DNA from: an uncultured Clostridia bacterium
GTDB taxonomy: Bacteria > Bacillota > Clostridia > Christensenellales > Aristaeellaceae
Direction: 5' to 3'
Length of the DNA: 31,022 nt
NCBI GenBank assembly: GCA_934630975.1
Contig: CAKTXH010000025.1
Span: 1 to 31,022 of the forward strand
Part shown: positions 21,866 to 29,395 of the stretch, piece by piece
Layout of the letters: every line of letters begins with the position of its first letter
Numbering within the stretch: position 1 is the stretch's first letter
The notes under the pieces: generated by a model
Databases searched by the model: none
What the model was told of the DNA's origin: nothing
Seen by the model: the letters and a program-made list of their open reading frames with translations, nothing else
Position numbers and translations under genes: made by a program

Positions 21866-23509
21866 TTACTTTTCCACAGTCTCGCGGCTCATGGCCGAAA
21901 GCTGCGCGAGCGCAAACATGAACATCAGGTTGATGGGCAGCATCGCCATCAGCGGCGCGCTTTCCATCAGGCCAACAATCAGCCCCGTGATCACCATCAT
22001 GCAAAGCCCCAGCGCGCCGCGCGGCCGCTTGGGCGCGAAGAACACGCGGATTGTCTGCCAAACTGCGAAAATCAGGAAAATCATATGCAGCGCCAGACCG
22101 ATCAGGCCGAAGTCCGCCGCCCACTGCAAGTAGGCGTTGTGAACGGCGACGCTGTCCGCCCAGGAAATATACTGGCCGATCTTGCTGCCCGTCTGGTTTG
22201 CGCCGTTGCCGATGAGCATCATCTTCGGGTTGTCGCGCCACGTCTGGAAAACGGCGCGCCAGATATCGGTGCGCGCGCTGAACGAGCCGTCCTGATTGGA
22301 AAGCTCGCGCACCTTGACCTCGTTAATCTTGATTTCCGGCGCAGGGGTTTCGGCAATCGCCGGCGTTTCGGTCGGCTGCACTTCCGGCGCGGCCTGCGGC
22401 TGTTCCGTGCTTGGCGCGGTCTGCGCGGCCTGCTGAGCTTCCGGCGTTTCGGCGATGTCCGGCTCGGCCTGTTCGGTCTGCTGCGCCGCTTCGGTTTCTG
22501 CCTGCTGTGCCGCCTCGGCCTGCTGCGCCGCCTCGATTTCTGCGGCCTGCCGCGCGGCTTCCGCCTCGGCCTGCGCGGCTGCAAGCGCCGCGTCATACGC
22601 CAATTGGTTATAATGCGCAACCGCCGCCTGCGTCAGCCGATTCGCGCCCCAATAGCCACCGCCCAGCACGACCAGCGCGGCGATTCCCGCCGCCAGCACG
22701 CGTGTCAGCCCCTTTCGGCGGACAGACGCGCGGTAAACGCCGTCAAACGCGGCCACGGCCAGCGCCGCCAGCAGGGCATAGCGGGAGGTTCGGCTCTGGC
22801 TGAGGACGATGACCAGCATCGCCATCACCGCCGGAATCAGGCAAAAGAGCTTGAGCAGCACGTTCTTGTGGTAGCCCACGCCCATCACGCACATCATGCA
22901 CAGGCTGATGACGATCATGCCCGTGATGTTGTAATGCACGCCCGCGCAGAGCCAGCCGCGAACCACGCCGAAACCGAACGCGCCCAGATCCGCGGCGTAA
23001 GCCGTCCCGTTCCACGCGCAGAACAGCAGCACGCCGCAGAACACATAGGTAAAGACCGCGCTGAGCACGCTCATCGTCGCCAAAAGCGTTTCCCGCTCGC
23101 GCCGCTTCTTTTCGGAAATCGACGCGTACACGCCGAAGAACATCACCGCGTAGCTGTACCACGCGCTCACGTTTTTAAACGTGAAGCCGAAGCGGATGGC
23201 GAACGGCACCAGAAGCCAGAGGTAGAGCACAAAGAGCGTCGCCACGTCCGCCCGCGTCGGTTCGAGCGAAGCCGAACGCCGCTGCAAACGCAGCAGGCAC
23301 AGCGCCGCGCCCCACGGCACGACGATAAAGTTGTAAAGCAGGTTCACCGGCTCGCGGTACCATGCCGCAATCGAATTATCCGAAAGCGTCGCGTAAAAAA
23401 ACGCCACCATCAGAAACAGCGCTTCATTGCTGAATATCGCCAGAAGGATATCCCGAACGACGCTCTGGCCGCGCGCCAGCAGCCCGTTTTCTCGTTTTTG
23501 TTCTGCCAT
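21866..23509 (-). CDS. O-antigen ligase/Wzy-like membrane protein with a low-complexity insert
   Basis: 547 aa. About ten membrane helices; the Wzy_C-type segment 'MLIGNGANQTGSKIGQ' followed by 'HNAYLQWAADFGLIGLALH' near residues 435-480 is diagnostic of O-antigen ligase/polymerase-like proteins, which join lipid-linked glycans outside the membrane. Between the helices and this segment (about 300-390) lies an odd stretch of Ala/Gln/Glu repeats turning into Pro/Thr/Glu repeats, absent from most relatives. The ATG at 23509 has GAGAGGA upstream. Only 42 bp separate it from jag, and the jag terminator lies in that gap, so expression may depend on read-through. Confidence 0.85.
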   Translation of the reverse strand: MAEQKRENGLLARGQSVVRDILLAIFSNEALFLMVAFFYATLSDNSIAAWYREPVNLLYNFIVVPWGAALCLLRLQRRSASLEPTRADVATLFVLYLWLLVPFAIRFGFTFKNVSAWYSYAVMFFGVYASISEKKRRERETLLATMSVLSAVFTYVFCGVLLFCAWNGTAYAADLGAFGFGVVRGWLCAGVHYNITGMIVISLCMMCVMGVGYHKNVLLKLFCLIPAVMAMLVIVLSQSRTSRYALLAALAVAAFDGVYRASVRRKGLTRVLAAGIAALVVLGGGYWGANRLTQAAVAHYNQLAYDAALAAAQAEAEAARQAAEIEAAQQAEAAQQAETEAAQQTEQAEPDIAETPEAQQAAQTAPSTEQPQAAPEVQPTETPAIAETPAPEIKINEVKVRELSNQDGSFSARTDIWRAVFQTWRDNPKMMLIGNGANQTGSKIGQYISWADSVAVHNAYLQWAADFGLIGLALHMIFLIFAVWQTIRVFFAPKRPRGALGLCMMVITGLIVGLMESAPLMAMLPINLMFMFALAQLSAMSRETVEK

Positions 23510-23534
23510 GTTTTTCCTCTCTTGGATGAATTTG

Positions 23535-23561
23535 AAAAAAGGCGGGGAGGATTACTCCTCC
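23535..23561 (-). terminator. terminator overlapping the jag stop codon
   Basis: Minus-strand stem GGAGGA-GTAA-TCCTCC (23546-23561), with the jag TAA in the loop, then CCGCC and TTTTTT (23535-23540). The short spacer before the T-run makes it a moderate terminator. Confidence 0.55.
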
Positions 23562-24796
23562 ACGCCCAGCACATCGACGGCAGCCGGGCTTTCCGGCGCG
23601 GCAACGGTTTCCTGCGGTTCGTTCGCAGTCTGATTCTCCGCCGGATTCACCGGCTTGCGCGGCCCGCGGCGGCGATTGCGGCGGCTGCGGTTCGGCTTAT
23701 CGCCCTGCGGCTTCTCGGCGCTCTTTTCGGGGCGCTCCGGCTGGTTTTTGAGCATGATGACCACGCGGCGGTTCGGCTCTTCGCCCTCCGAATGGGTGGT
23801 CACGGCCGGATGATTTTGCAGCGCGGTATGCAGCACGCGGCGCTCGTAGGGATTCATCGGCTCGAGCACAACCTTGCGGCCGGTCTTGACCGCGCGGTTG
23901 GCCATGCGCTGCGCCAGACGGCGCAGGCTGTCCTCGCGCTTGGCGCGGTAGTTTTCGGTATCCAGCGTGACGCGGATATAGCCCTCGCGGCCCTTGTTCA
24001 CCTGCAAGCTGGTGAGATACTGGAGCGCGTCGAGCGTCTCGCCGCGGCGGCCGATGAGGATGCCCAGCGTGTCGCCGATCATGTGGATGGAGAGATTATC
24101 CGCCTTGCTGTCGTCCACGTAGACGTCCACCTTCACGCCCATGCGGTCGGTCACGTCCATCAGGAACTTCTGCGCGCGGCCCGCCGGAGTATCTTCCGGG
24201 TGGATGACGGGCGGCTCGGTCGGCGCAAAGGTTTCGGCGGGCGCCATCGGCGCGAAATCGCGCTTCTCGCCCTCCTCGCGGGCGGGACGCGGCGGGCGCG
24301 GCTTGCGCTCGCGCGGCGGCTTCGGGGCTTCCGGCTTCTTCTCCGGCTTCGCCTCGGCCTTGGGCGCTTCCGGCTTGACCTCCGGCTTCGCTTCCGCCTT
24401 CGGGGCTTCGGCTTTCGGGACTTCCGGCTTCGCCGCCGCTTTCGGCGCTTCGGCCTTCACGTCGCTCTTGGGCGCGGTGGGCTTAGCTTCCGGTTTCTTT
24501 TCCGGCTTGGGCGCTTCGGCCTTCGGCGCGGCGGTGGGCTTCGGCGCGGGCTTCTTTTTCTGGTCGTTCAGGCTGAAACTGCCCAGCAGATCGCTCAGCC
24601 CGTGATCATCCTCGTGCTCGTCCTCCATCACGGTCAGGCGCACGCAGGCGGGCTTGCTGCCGAACAGGCCGAACAAGCCCTTCGCGCCCTCCTGAAGCAC
24701 ATCGACGTGCACGTCGGCAAGGGTGACGCCCAGTTCGGCCAAACCGTTGTCGATGGCTTCCTGCGTCGTTTTGCCGGTGAATTCCTTGATTTTCAT
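23552..24796 (-). CDS. khpB: Jag/KhpB RNA-binding protein with long Pro/Lys/Ala/Glu linker
   Basis: 414 aa, roughly twice the usual 205-210. Jag_N domain at 1-56 ('KEFTGKTTQEAIDNGLAELG', 'GAKGLFGLFGSKPA'), a linker of about 130 residues made of 'PKAEAPK/KPEAKP' repeats plus a basic Arg/Pro stretch, then a KH domain with 'LGILIGRRGETLDALQYL' and an R3H domain around 'RKVVLEPMNPYERRVLHTAL' and 'RRVVIML'. The tail is again basic, then acidic. Jag/KhpB binds RNA and acts in cell elongation and division. Its ATG overlaps the yidC stop by 1 bp (TGATG), so translation is coupled. Confidence 0.92.
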   Translation of the reverse strand: MKIKEFTGKTTQEAIDNGLAELGVTLADVHVDVLQEGAKGLFGLFGSKPACVRLTVMEDEHEDDHGLSDLLGSFSLNDQKKKPAPKPTAAPKAEAPKPEKKPEAKPTAPKSDVKAEAPKAAAKPEVPKAEAPKAEAKPEVKPEAPKAEAKPEKKPEAPKPPRERKPRPPRPAREEGEKRDFAPMAPAETFAPTEPPVIHPEDTPAGRAQKFLMDVTDRMGVKVDVYVDDSKADNLSIHMIGDTLGILIGRRGETLDALQYLTSLQVNKGREGYIRVTLDTENYRAKREDSLRRLAQRMANRAVKTGRKVVLEPMNPYERRVLHTALQNHPAVTTHSEGEEPNRRVVIMLKNQPERPEKSAEKPQGDKPNRSRRNRRRGPRKPVNPAENQTANEPQETVAAPESPAAVDVLGVEE

Positions 24797-25794
24797 CAGA
24801 TGCCAACCTCCTCAGCCTTGGCCGCCTTGCGGTCCTGCTGCTCAAAATACTTGTTGAAGCAAATCTGTTCGACGATGGCGTAGATGTTGGCAACCACCCA
24901 ATACAGGGCGAACGCGGAGTTATAGCTGGCGCAGAAGTAGAGGGACATGAAGGTCATGACGTAGATCATCATCTTCTGGCTGCCCGCCTGAGACGGATCC
25001 ATCGTGGTGTTCTTCATGGTGAGCTTCTGCATGAAAATCTGGGAAACGACGGAGAGGATCGGCAGCAGGAACCAGCCGTTGCCCTCCTGATAGATGGAGA
25101 AGCGGATCAGGCCAAGGATGTTCAGGTTGCCCAGGCCCGCCACCGGCGCGATATACGGCGCGTAGGCCGCGGAGCCGACGAACGGCGTCACCACGTCGGT
25201 GATGTAAGTCGTCAGGTCGGAAGCGCTGGCAAAGCTGAGCGCCTGCGGAATCACGCCGTCGGCGAAGAGCTTGGCGCTCACGTCGTTCCAGGTCTTGTAA
25301 TCCACCAGGCGGAGGGACTGCACGTCCGGCATGTAGGTCGCGAACGGGCTGTCCGGCATCCAGAGGTTCTTGATCCACAGGAACGGCTCAACCAGCGTGT
25401 GCGGGTCGATTTCCGGGTTGTGGTAGAAGGTGAGGAACTGGGAAACGAGCTGCTCGTTGGCGAACGTGCGCAGCGCGTAGAACATCGCGAAGAGGATGAT
25501 CATCGAGAGGATCATCGGCAGGCAGGAACCCATCGGGTTGATGCCCTCCTTGCGGTACAGCTCCTGCACCTTCTGGTTGAGCTTCTCCTGATCATCCTTG
25601 TATTTTTCCTGAAGGGCGGCCGCCTTGGGCTGAATGGTCGCCATGCGCATGGTGGAGCGGCGGCTCTTGAGGTTGAGCGGCATGACCACCAGCTTGATCA
25701 GAACGGTAAAGACGATAATCGTCAGCGCGTAGTTGTTGATGAGCGTGTGCAGCGCTTTGATGAGCGTGAGCAGCAGCGAATTGAGAAAACTCAT
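24796..25794 (-). CDS. yidC: YidC/Oxa1 membrane protein insertase
   Basis: 332 aa. First core helix 'YALTIIVFTVLIKLVVMPLNL' (about 22-42), the cytoplasmic coiled hairpin with 'KSRRSTMRMATIQPKAAALQ' holding the conserved arginine, then 'GINPMGSCLPMILSMIILFAMFYALR', and three terminal helices with 'FCASYNSAFALYWVVANIYAIVEQ'. It inserts and folds membrane proteins with or without SecYEG. The loop between helices 2 and 3 (about residues 125-225) is longer than in Bacillus SpoIIIJ, as often seen in Clostridia. The ATG at 25794 has AAGGAGG about 11 nt upstream. Confidence 0.95.
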   Translation of the reverse strand: MSFLNSLLLTLIKALHTLINNYALTIIVFTVLIKLVVMPLNLKSRRSTMRMATIQPKAAALQEKYKDDQEKLNQKVQELYRKEGINPMGSCLPMILSMIILFAMFYALRTFANEQLVSQFLTFYHNPEIDPHTLVEPFLWIKNLWMPDSPFATYMPDVQSLRLVDYKTWNDVSAKLFADGVIPQALSFASASDLTTYITDVVTPFVGSAAYAPYIAPVAGLGNLNILGLIRFSIYQEGNGWFLLPILSVVSQIFMQKLTMKNTTMDPSQAGSQKMMIYVMTFMSLYFCASYNSAFALYWVVANIYAIVEQICFNKYFEQQDRKAAKAEEVGI

Positions 25795-25815
25795 GGACGA
25801 AACGTCCTCCTTGCG

Positions 25816-26130
25816 TCAAGAATTGTCCTCGGCCTGTTTACCGGGACGAACGGCTTTCCCCGTCGGGGGATAAACGACTTTTTTGTCAGCTTTTTTCGAT
25901 TTTCGGCTTCGTTTCGGGGGCACGGGGTCGTAAAAGCTCCCCTTATAGAAGGGCTGGCAGCGCAGCAGCCGCCGGACGGCCAGATAGCCGCCGTAGAGCG
26001 CGCCGTGCCGCTCGATGGCCTGCATCGCGTAGGTCGAGCAGGTCGGCGTAAACGGGCAGCAGGGCGCATGCATCGGGCTGAGGAACCGCCGGTAGAAGCG
26101 GATCAGCAGCAAAAGCAGCCGCCGGATCAC
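25816..26130 (-). CDS. yidD: membrane protein insertion efficiency factor YidD
   Basis: 104 aa. The family core 'HAPCCPFTPTCSTYAMQAI' (residues about 21-39) and 'YLAVRRLLRCQPF' are intact, with the amphipathic N-terminal helix 'MIRRLLLLLIRFYRRFL'. YidD assists membrane insertion near YidC. The start is a GTG at 26128-26130 overlapping the rnpA stop (GTGA). A basic/polar tail of about 30 residues after 'YDPVPPKRSRKS' is longer than usual. Confidence 0.93.
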   Translation of the reverse strand: MIRRLLLLLIRFYRRFLSPMHAPCCPFTPTCSTYAMQAIERHGALYGGYLAVRRLLRCQPFYKGSFYDPVPPKRSRKSKKADKKVVYPPTGKAVRPGKQAEDNS

Positions 26131-26504
26131 GGGCGATCCGCCGCCTTTGCGGCCGGCTCCGGCTTTTTCTGCGCCTCGGGCAGAAGCAGGTTCTGCTTGC
26201 GCAGCAAATACTGCATGGAGCGGCCGAGCTTGTCAAACGCCGCCTCTGCGGAGGGCTGGCGGGCGATGAACACATACAGCCCCGGCTTCATGCTGGGCAG
26301 CAGCGGCACGCAGGCCGCGCGCAGGCGGCGCTTGATGCGGTTGCGCTGCACCGCGCAGCCGAGCTTTTTGCCCACCGAGAAGCCGACCTTGAGCACCGGG
26401 CCGCGCACGTAGAGCATCACCATTTCCCGCGCCCCGGCGGACGCGCCCCGGCGATACACATATTTGAACTGCGCGTTCTTTTTCAGGCTGTAAGTTCTTT
26501 GCAA
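26127..26504 (-). CDS. rnpA: ribonuclease P protein component
   Basis: 125 aa from the preferred TTG start. Contains 'YSLKKNAQFKYVYRRG', 'VGFSVGKKLGCAVQRNRIKRRLR' (the RNR box) and 'YVFIARQPSA', all hallmarks of RnpA, which helps the RNase P RNA mature tRNA 5' ends. No ATG start exists. A TTG at 26502-26504 lies downstream of GAGGAGAG (about 10 nt) and gives the usual N-terminus (MQRTYSLKKN); an upstream TTG at 26543 lacks a ribosome site. A C-terminal extension rich in Pro/Lys/Ala follows the core. Confidence 0.93.
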   Translation of the reverse strand: MQRTYSLKKNAQFKYVYRRGASAGAREMVMLYVRGPVLKVGFSVGKKLGCAVQRNRIKRRLRAACVPLLPSMKPGLYVFIARQPSAEAAFDKLGRSMQYLLRKQNLLLPEAQKKPEPAAKAADRP

Positions 26505-26550
26505 ATTAACAACGCTCTCCTCGGTTGACGCCAAAAACGGCAAATGAAAG

Positions 26551-26581
26551 AAAAAGGCCCGTTCCCGGTCTTTGCCGGGCC
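26551..26581 (-). terminator. terminator or attenuator between rpmH and rnpA
   Basis: Minus-strand GGCCCG (26576-26581) pairs with CGGGCC (26556-26561) and is followed by TTTTT. An alternative stem CCCGG/CCGGG lies inside the same stretch and would compete with it. It probably trims the high rpmH output before rnpA. Confidence 0.6.
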
Positions 26582-26648
26582 GGACCGAACGCTTCGAATC
26601 AACTCGAAACGGGTGCCGCCGATTGGCGGGCGCTGATTGCTAATTCAA

Positions 26649-26804
26649 TCAGACGGGATTGGAAACGGTCAGCTTCGCGCGGCCGCGAGCACGGCGGCGG
26701 GCAAGAACCTTGCGGCCGTTCTTGGTGGACATACGGGAACGGAAGCCATGCACCTTCGCGCGCTGGCGCTTCTTGGGCTGATAAGTTCTGACAGACGATG
26801 CCAT
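26649..26804 (-). CDS. rpmH: 50S ribosomal protein L34
   Basis: 51 aa: MASSVRTYQPKKRQRAKVHG, then 'FRSRMSTKNGRKVLARRRARG' split over two stretches here, ending LTVSNPV. The TYQPKKRQR...KVHGF and GRKVLARRR motifs are unmistakable L34, a ribosomal large-subunit protein. The first five residues (MASSV) replace the usual MK, and the tail is a few residues longer than usual. The ATG at 26802-26804 has AGGAG 9 nt upstream. It heads the rnpA-yidD-yidC-jag transcript. Confidence 0.96.
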   Translation of the reverse strand: MASSVRTYQPKKRQRAKVHGFRSRMSTKNGRKVLARRRARGRAKLTVSNPV

Positions 26805-26893
26805 TGTTACACACTCCTATCATCAAGTGAATTTGAACAAATGTAGAATCGCGCCGCGGCAGGCGGCACGTTGTTCCATGCGAAAGCGATTAT

Positions 26894-26923
26894 AGTATAC
26901 TTCACCCGCCGCGGTGAAGTCAA
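26894..26923 (-). promoter_or_regulatory. rpmH promoter with an inverted repeat in the spacer
   Basis: On the minus strand TTGACT (26918-26923), 18-nt spacer, TATACT (26894-26899). The spacer consists mostly of an inverted repeat, CTTCACC (26900-26906) and GGTGAAG (26913-26919). The leader is about 90 nt. Confidence 0.7.
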
Positions 26924-26994
26924 GAAGAATTTCCTGTAAAAGAGGGATAAAACCATATTTTCCCTGAAATCCGGCTCCATCCGCCGCCAACCGC

Positions 26995-27023
26995 AAAAAA
27001 AGGCGGAACATCCCGCCTTTTTT
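26995..27023. terminator. bidirectional terminator after the LPQTG protein gene
   Basis: Stem AAAAAAGGCGG (to 27006) with CCGCCTTTTTT (27013-27023), loop AACATC. On the minus strand it terminates the gene at 27042 before the rpmH promoter. Confidence 0.85.
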
Positions 27024-27041
27024 CGTTTCCGGCCCGCTTGA

Positions 27042-27986
27042 TCAGGCGCGCCGTTTTTTCAGGAGCAGAGCAGCCGCCGCGCAGCCCGCGCAGATCACCA
27101 GCAGGCGCAGCGGTCTTGCGTCGTCCCCCGTCTGAGGCAGATTCGACGGATTCGGCTTGGGATTCACCTGGATTTCCGCCGTCAGAACCCGTCCGTTGTA
27201 TGCGCCGCCCTGAAGGGCGACGGAAACCGTATGGTTTCCGGGTTTGAGCTGATTGAGATAATCCTTATGAACCGTCAACAGAATGGAGCCATTCGCTACA
27301 TTGTAATCCGCGCTGTCAAGCAGGGTTCCGTCGATGGATACGGATTTGAAAAAACTTGCATCAAACCCGGAAATGCCTTCGCCGATATGCAGGATCAGGT
27401 TCTCCTGCGCCATGTTTTCCGTATAGACGATGCTTCCGCGCATCTGAATTTTCGGATCGGGCGCCGGGGTCGGCGCAGGCGTCGGTGTAGAAGCCACGAT
27501 CGTGAAGCTGGTATTGTCATTCTCGTTTATTTTTAAAGATTTAAAACCTTCGCCGCCTCCGCTCACTGGATAACGCACGCTTCCCGTCACACCCGTCACC
27601 CGGTAACGCCCCGACTCCAACGTATAGGGAATCAGAATGCCCAGCTGATGCTCTATCATATTTCCCTGCCCATCAAACCGCGCATACGAAATTGCAGGAT
27701 CCTGATCAATCGTCGGATTGCTTACCACGATCGACTGTTTGGTATCCTCATTCGTGATTGTGAACGAAACGTCGTCGCTCAACGATACTTCGTTTATGGT
27801 TAAATTCGGCTTCGGCGGCGTTCCTGCCGGCATCGCAAACAAAATCCGCAGCTGCCCGCTCACGGGGCCCGGCTGTCCCGGCTTCACGCCGACGATGCTT
27901 ACCTCCCCCCGCACGCAGCCGGAGAGCAGAAATAGCGCGCCAAGCAGGATCAGCGCAAGCAGCACCCGTTTTCCTTTGTTCCTCAT
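27042..27986 (-). CDS. surface protein with both a lipobox and an LPQTG sortase signal
   Basis: 314 aa. The N-terminus is a lipoprotein signal with lipobox LLSGC (residues about 20-24). The C-terminus has LPQTG (about 284-288), a hydrophobic helix and the basic tail KKRRA, a complete sortase anchor. Between them are two beta-rich halves joined by a 'TPTPAPTPAPDP' linker; the first may be an Ig-like fold ('NLTINEVSLSDDVSFTITNED'), the second contains 'NHTVSVALQGG'. The function is unknown. Having both anchors would tie the protein to membrane lipid and to peptidoglycan. ATG at 27986 with GAGGGG about 10 nt upstream and a perfect promoter at 28030-28058. Confidence 0.85.
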   Translation of the reverse strand: MRNKGKRVLLALILLGALFLLSGCVRGEVSIVGVKPGQPGPVSGQLRILFAMPAGTPPKPNLTINEVSLSDDVSFTITNEDTKQSIVVSNPTIDQDPAISYARFDGQGNMIEHQLGILIPYTLESGRYRVTGVTGSVRYPVSGGGEGFKSLKINENDNTSFTIVASTPTPAPTPAPDPKIQMRGSIVYTENMAQENLILHIGEGISGFDASFFKSVSIDGTLLDSADYNVANGSILLTVHKDYLNQLKPGNHTVSVALQGGAYNGRVLTAEIQVNPKPNPSNLPQTGDDARPLRLLVICAGCAAAALLLKKRRA

Positions 27987-28029
27987 CGTTGGATTTCCCC
28001 TCTTCGTTATAACTCTATTTATTATATTT

Positions 28030-28058
28030 ATTATAGCGGTTTATCATGCCTGTGTCAA
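28030..28058 (-). promoter_or_regulatory. promoter of the LPQTG protein gene
   Basis: On the minus strand TTGACA (28053-28058), 17-nt spacer, TATAAT (28030-28035): full consensus. Divergent from the pfkA promoter about 50 bp away. Confidence 0.8.
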
Positions 28059-28109
28059 TCCAATTTCCTTTCACTTTTCTTTACGGCCCGTTTTCGCTTT
28101 TCCCCTGTC

Positions 28110-28139
28110 TTGACTTTATCCGGTCAAACAGCGTATAAT
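28110..28139 (+). promoter_or_regulatory. pfkA promoter
   Basis: TTGACT (28110-28115), 18-nt spacer, TATAAT (28134-28139). The leader of about 95 nt to the ATG is GC-rich, with a CGCGCG-TG-CGCGCG palindrome at about 28195-28208 just before the ribosome site. Confidence 0.75.
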
Positions 28140-28241
28140 AAAGCCAAATTGGGGTTTGCCGGCGGGCTTTGCTGGCATGCCTTGCCGATTTCCGCGCGTG
28201 CGCGCGCTTTTCATCCATATTATAAGGAGGCGTATTCTTTT

Positions 28242-29291
28242 ATGCGTCGTATTGGTGTTTTGACTTCCGGCGGAGATTCCCCGGGCATGAACGCCGCCGT
28301 CATGGCGGTTGCGAAATCCGCACGCTATTATGGTATGTCCCTCATCGGCATCAAGCGCGGCTACAACGGCACGCTCTGCAAGAGCCACCATATTGAGGAT
28401 GACATGGTCGAGCTGGATCTGGATACCATTCTGGATATCGCCGACCAGCCGGGCACGTATCTGCGCACCGCGCGCTGTCTTGACTTCCTGCGCCCGGAAA
28501 TGCGCGTGCACGCGGCCAACAACATCCGCGAGATGGGCATCGAGGGCATCGTCGTCATCGGCGGCGACGGCTCGTATCACGGCGCGATGGGTCTGTGCGA
28601 ACTGGGCATCCCCTGCGTGGGCATCCCCGGCACGATTGACAACGACCTCGCCTATACCGAGATGACGCTGGGTTACGACACCGCCGTCAACTCCTGCATC
28701 GACGATATCCGCGCCATCCGCGCGACCAGCCGCTCCCACGACCGTCCCGGCGTGGTGGAGGTCATGGGCCGCCACTGCGGCGATATCGCCCTGAAGGCCG
28801 CCGCCGGTTCCGGCGCGGAAATCTGCCTTGTGCCGGAAGTGCCGTGGTCGATTCAGGAGGCCGCCGACCGTCTCTCCCGCCTGATTGACATGGGCAACCC
28901 GCGCGCAACCGTCGTCGTCGCCGAAGGCGCTTGGGATTCCATGCAGCCCGCCGACTGGCGGCGCTACCTCGTCGAGTGCGGCGCGAAGAACATCCACGAG
29001 GATGACCCGATCAGCACCGAAAAGCTCGCCCTGCTGCTCAAATACAAGTGCAAGTGCGAAGCGCGCCCGACCGTGCTCGGCTATACCCAGCGCGGCCGCA
29101 CGCCGTCCGCTTACGACAGCTGGTTCGCCTTTGAGGCGGGCAACCTCGCCGTCAACCTGCTGCGCAACGGCATCGGCAACCAGGTCATCGGCATCAAGGA
29201 TGGCCGCGTGTATTACCTGCCGATCGTCGAAGCCCTCAAGCAAAAGCGCGAGTTCAATCTCTCGCTGTACAACATGATCAACTCGCTCTGA
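28242..29291 (+). CDS. pfkA: ATP-dependent 6-phosphofructokinase
   Basis: 349 aa. 'TSGGDSPGMNAAV' at 8-20, 'IGGDGSYHGA' at 106-115, 'PGTIDND' at 129-135 (the catalytic TIDND), 'VVEVMGRHCGD' at 171-181, 'GYTQRGRTPSAYD' near 290. The glycines at GGDGS and PGTIDND mark the ATP-using type; PPi-dependent enzymes have GGDDS and PKTIDND. It phosphorylates fructose 6-phosphate in glycolysis. The ATG at 28242 has AAGGAGG 11 nt upstream; a longer frame upstream covers the promoter and is discarded. It is transcribed alone. Confidence 0.95.
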   Translation: MRRIGVLTSGGDSPGMNAAVMAVAKSARYYGMSLIGIKRGYNGTLCKSHHIEDDMVELDLDTILDIADQPGTYLRTARCLDFLRPEMRVHAANNIREMGIEGIVVIGGDGSYHGAMGLCELGIPCVGIPGTIDNDLAYTEMTLGYDTAVNSCIDDIRAIRATSRSHDRPGVVEVMGRHCGDIALKAAAGSGAEICLVPEVPWSIQEAADRLSRLIDMGNPRATVVVAEGAWDSMQPADWRRYLVECGAKNIHEDDPISTEKLALLLKYKCKCEARPTVLGYTQRGRTPSAYDSWFAFEAGNLAVNLLRNGIGNQVIGIKDGRVYYLPIVEALKQKREFNLSLYNMINSL

Positions 29292-29303
29292 TTTTTAATA
29301 TTC

Positions 29304-29332
29304 ATGGGGCTGTTCGTTTGCAACAGCCCCAT
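29304..29332 (+). terminator. pfkA terminator
   Basis: Perfect 11-bp stem ATGGGGCTGTT with AACAGCCCCAT, 7-nt loop, followed by a short T-poor tail (TCTTAT). Confidence 0.75.
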
Positions 29333-29395
29333 TCTTATCCAAAAGCGGCCCAAGGCCGCCGCCCTTCCCTATGACTCAAAAAAGGAGCGTCCCCC

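Noticed and set aside
21869..21877. DnaA-box-like TTTTCCACA
   Set aside because: A single imperfect match inside the coding end of the ligase-like gene; no cluster, so not an origin.
21347..24883. 1178-codon plus-strand open frame
   Set aside because: It runs antisense across three genes with recognised domains; its composition (Arg/His/Leu-rich) is that of an antisense frame of GC-rich DNA.
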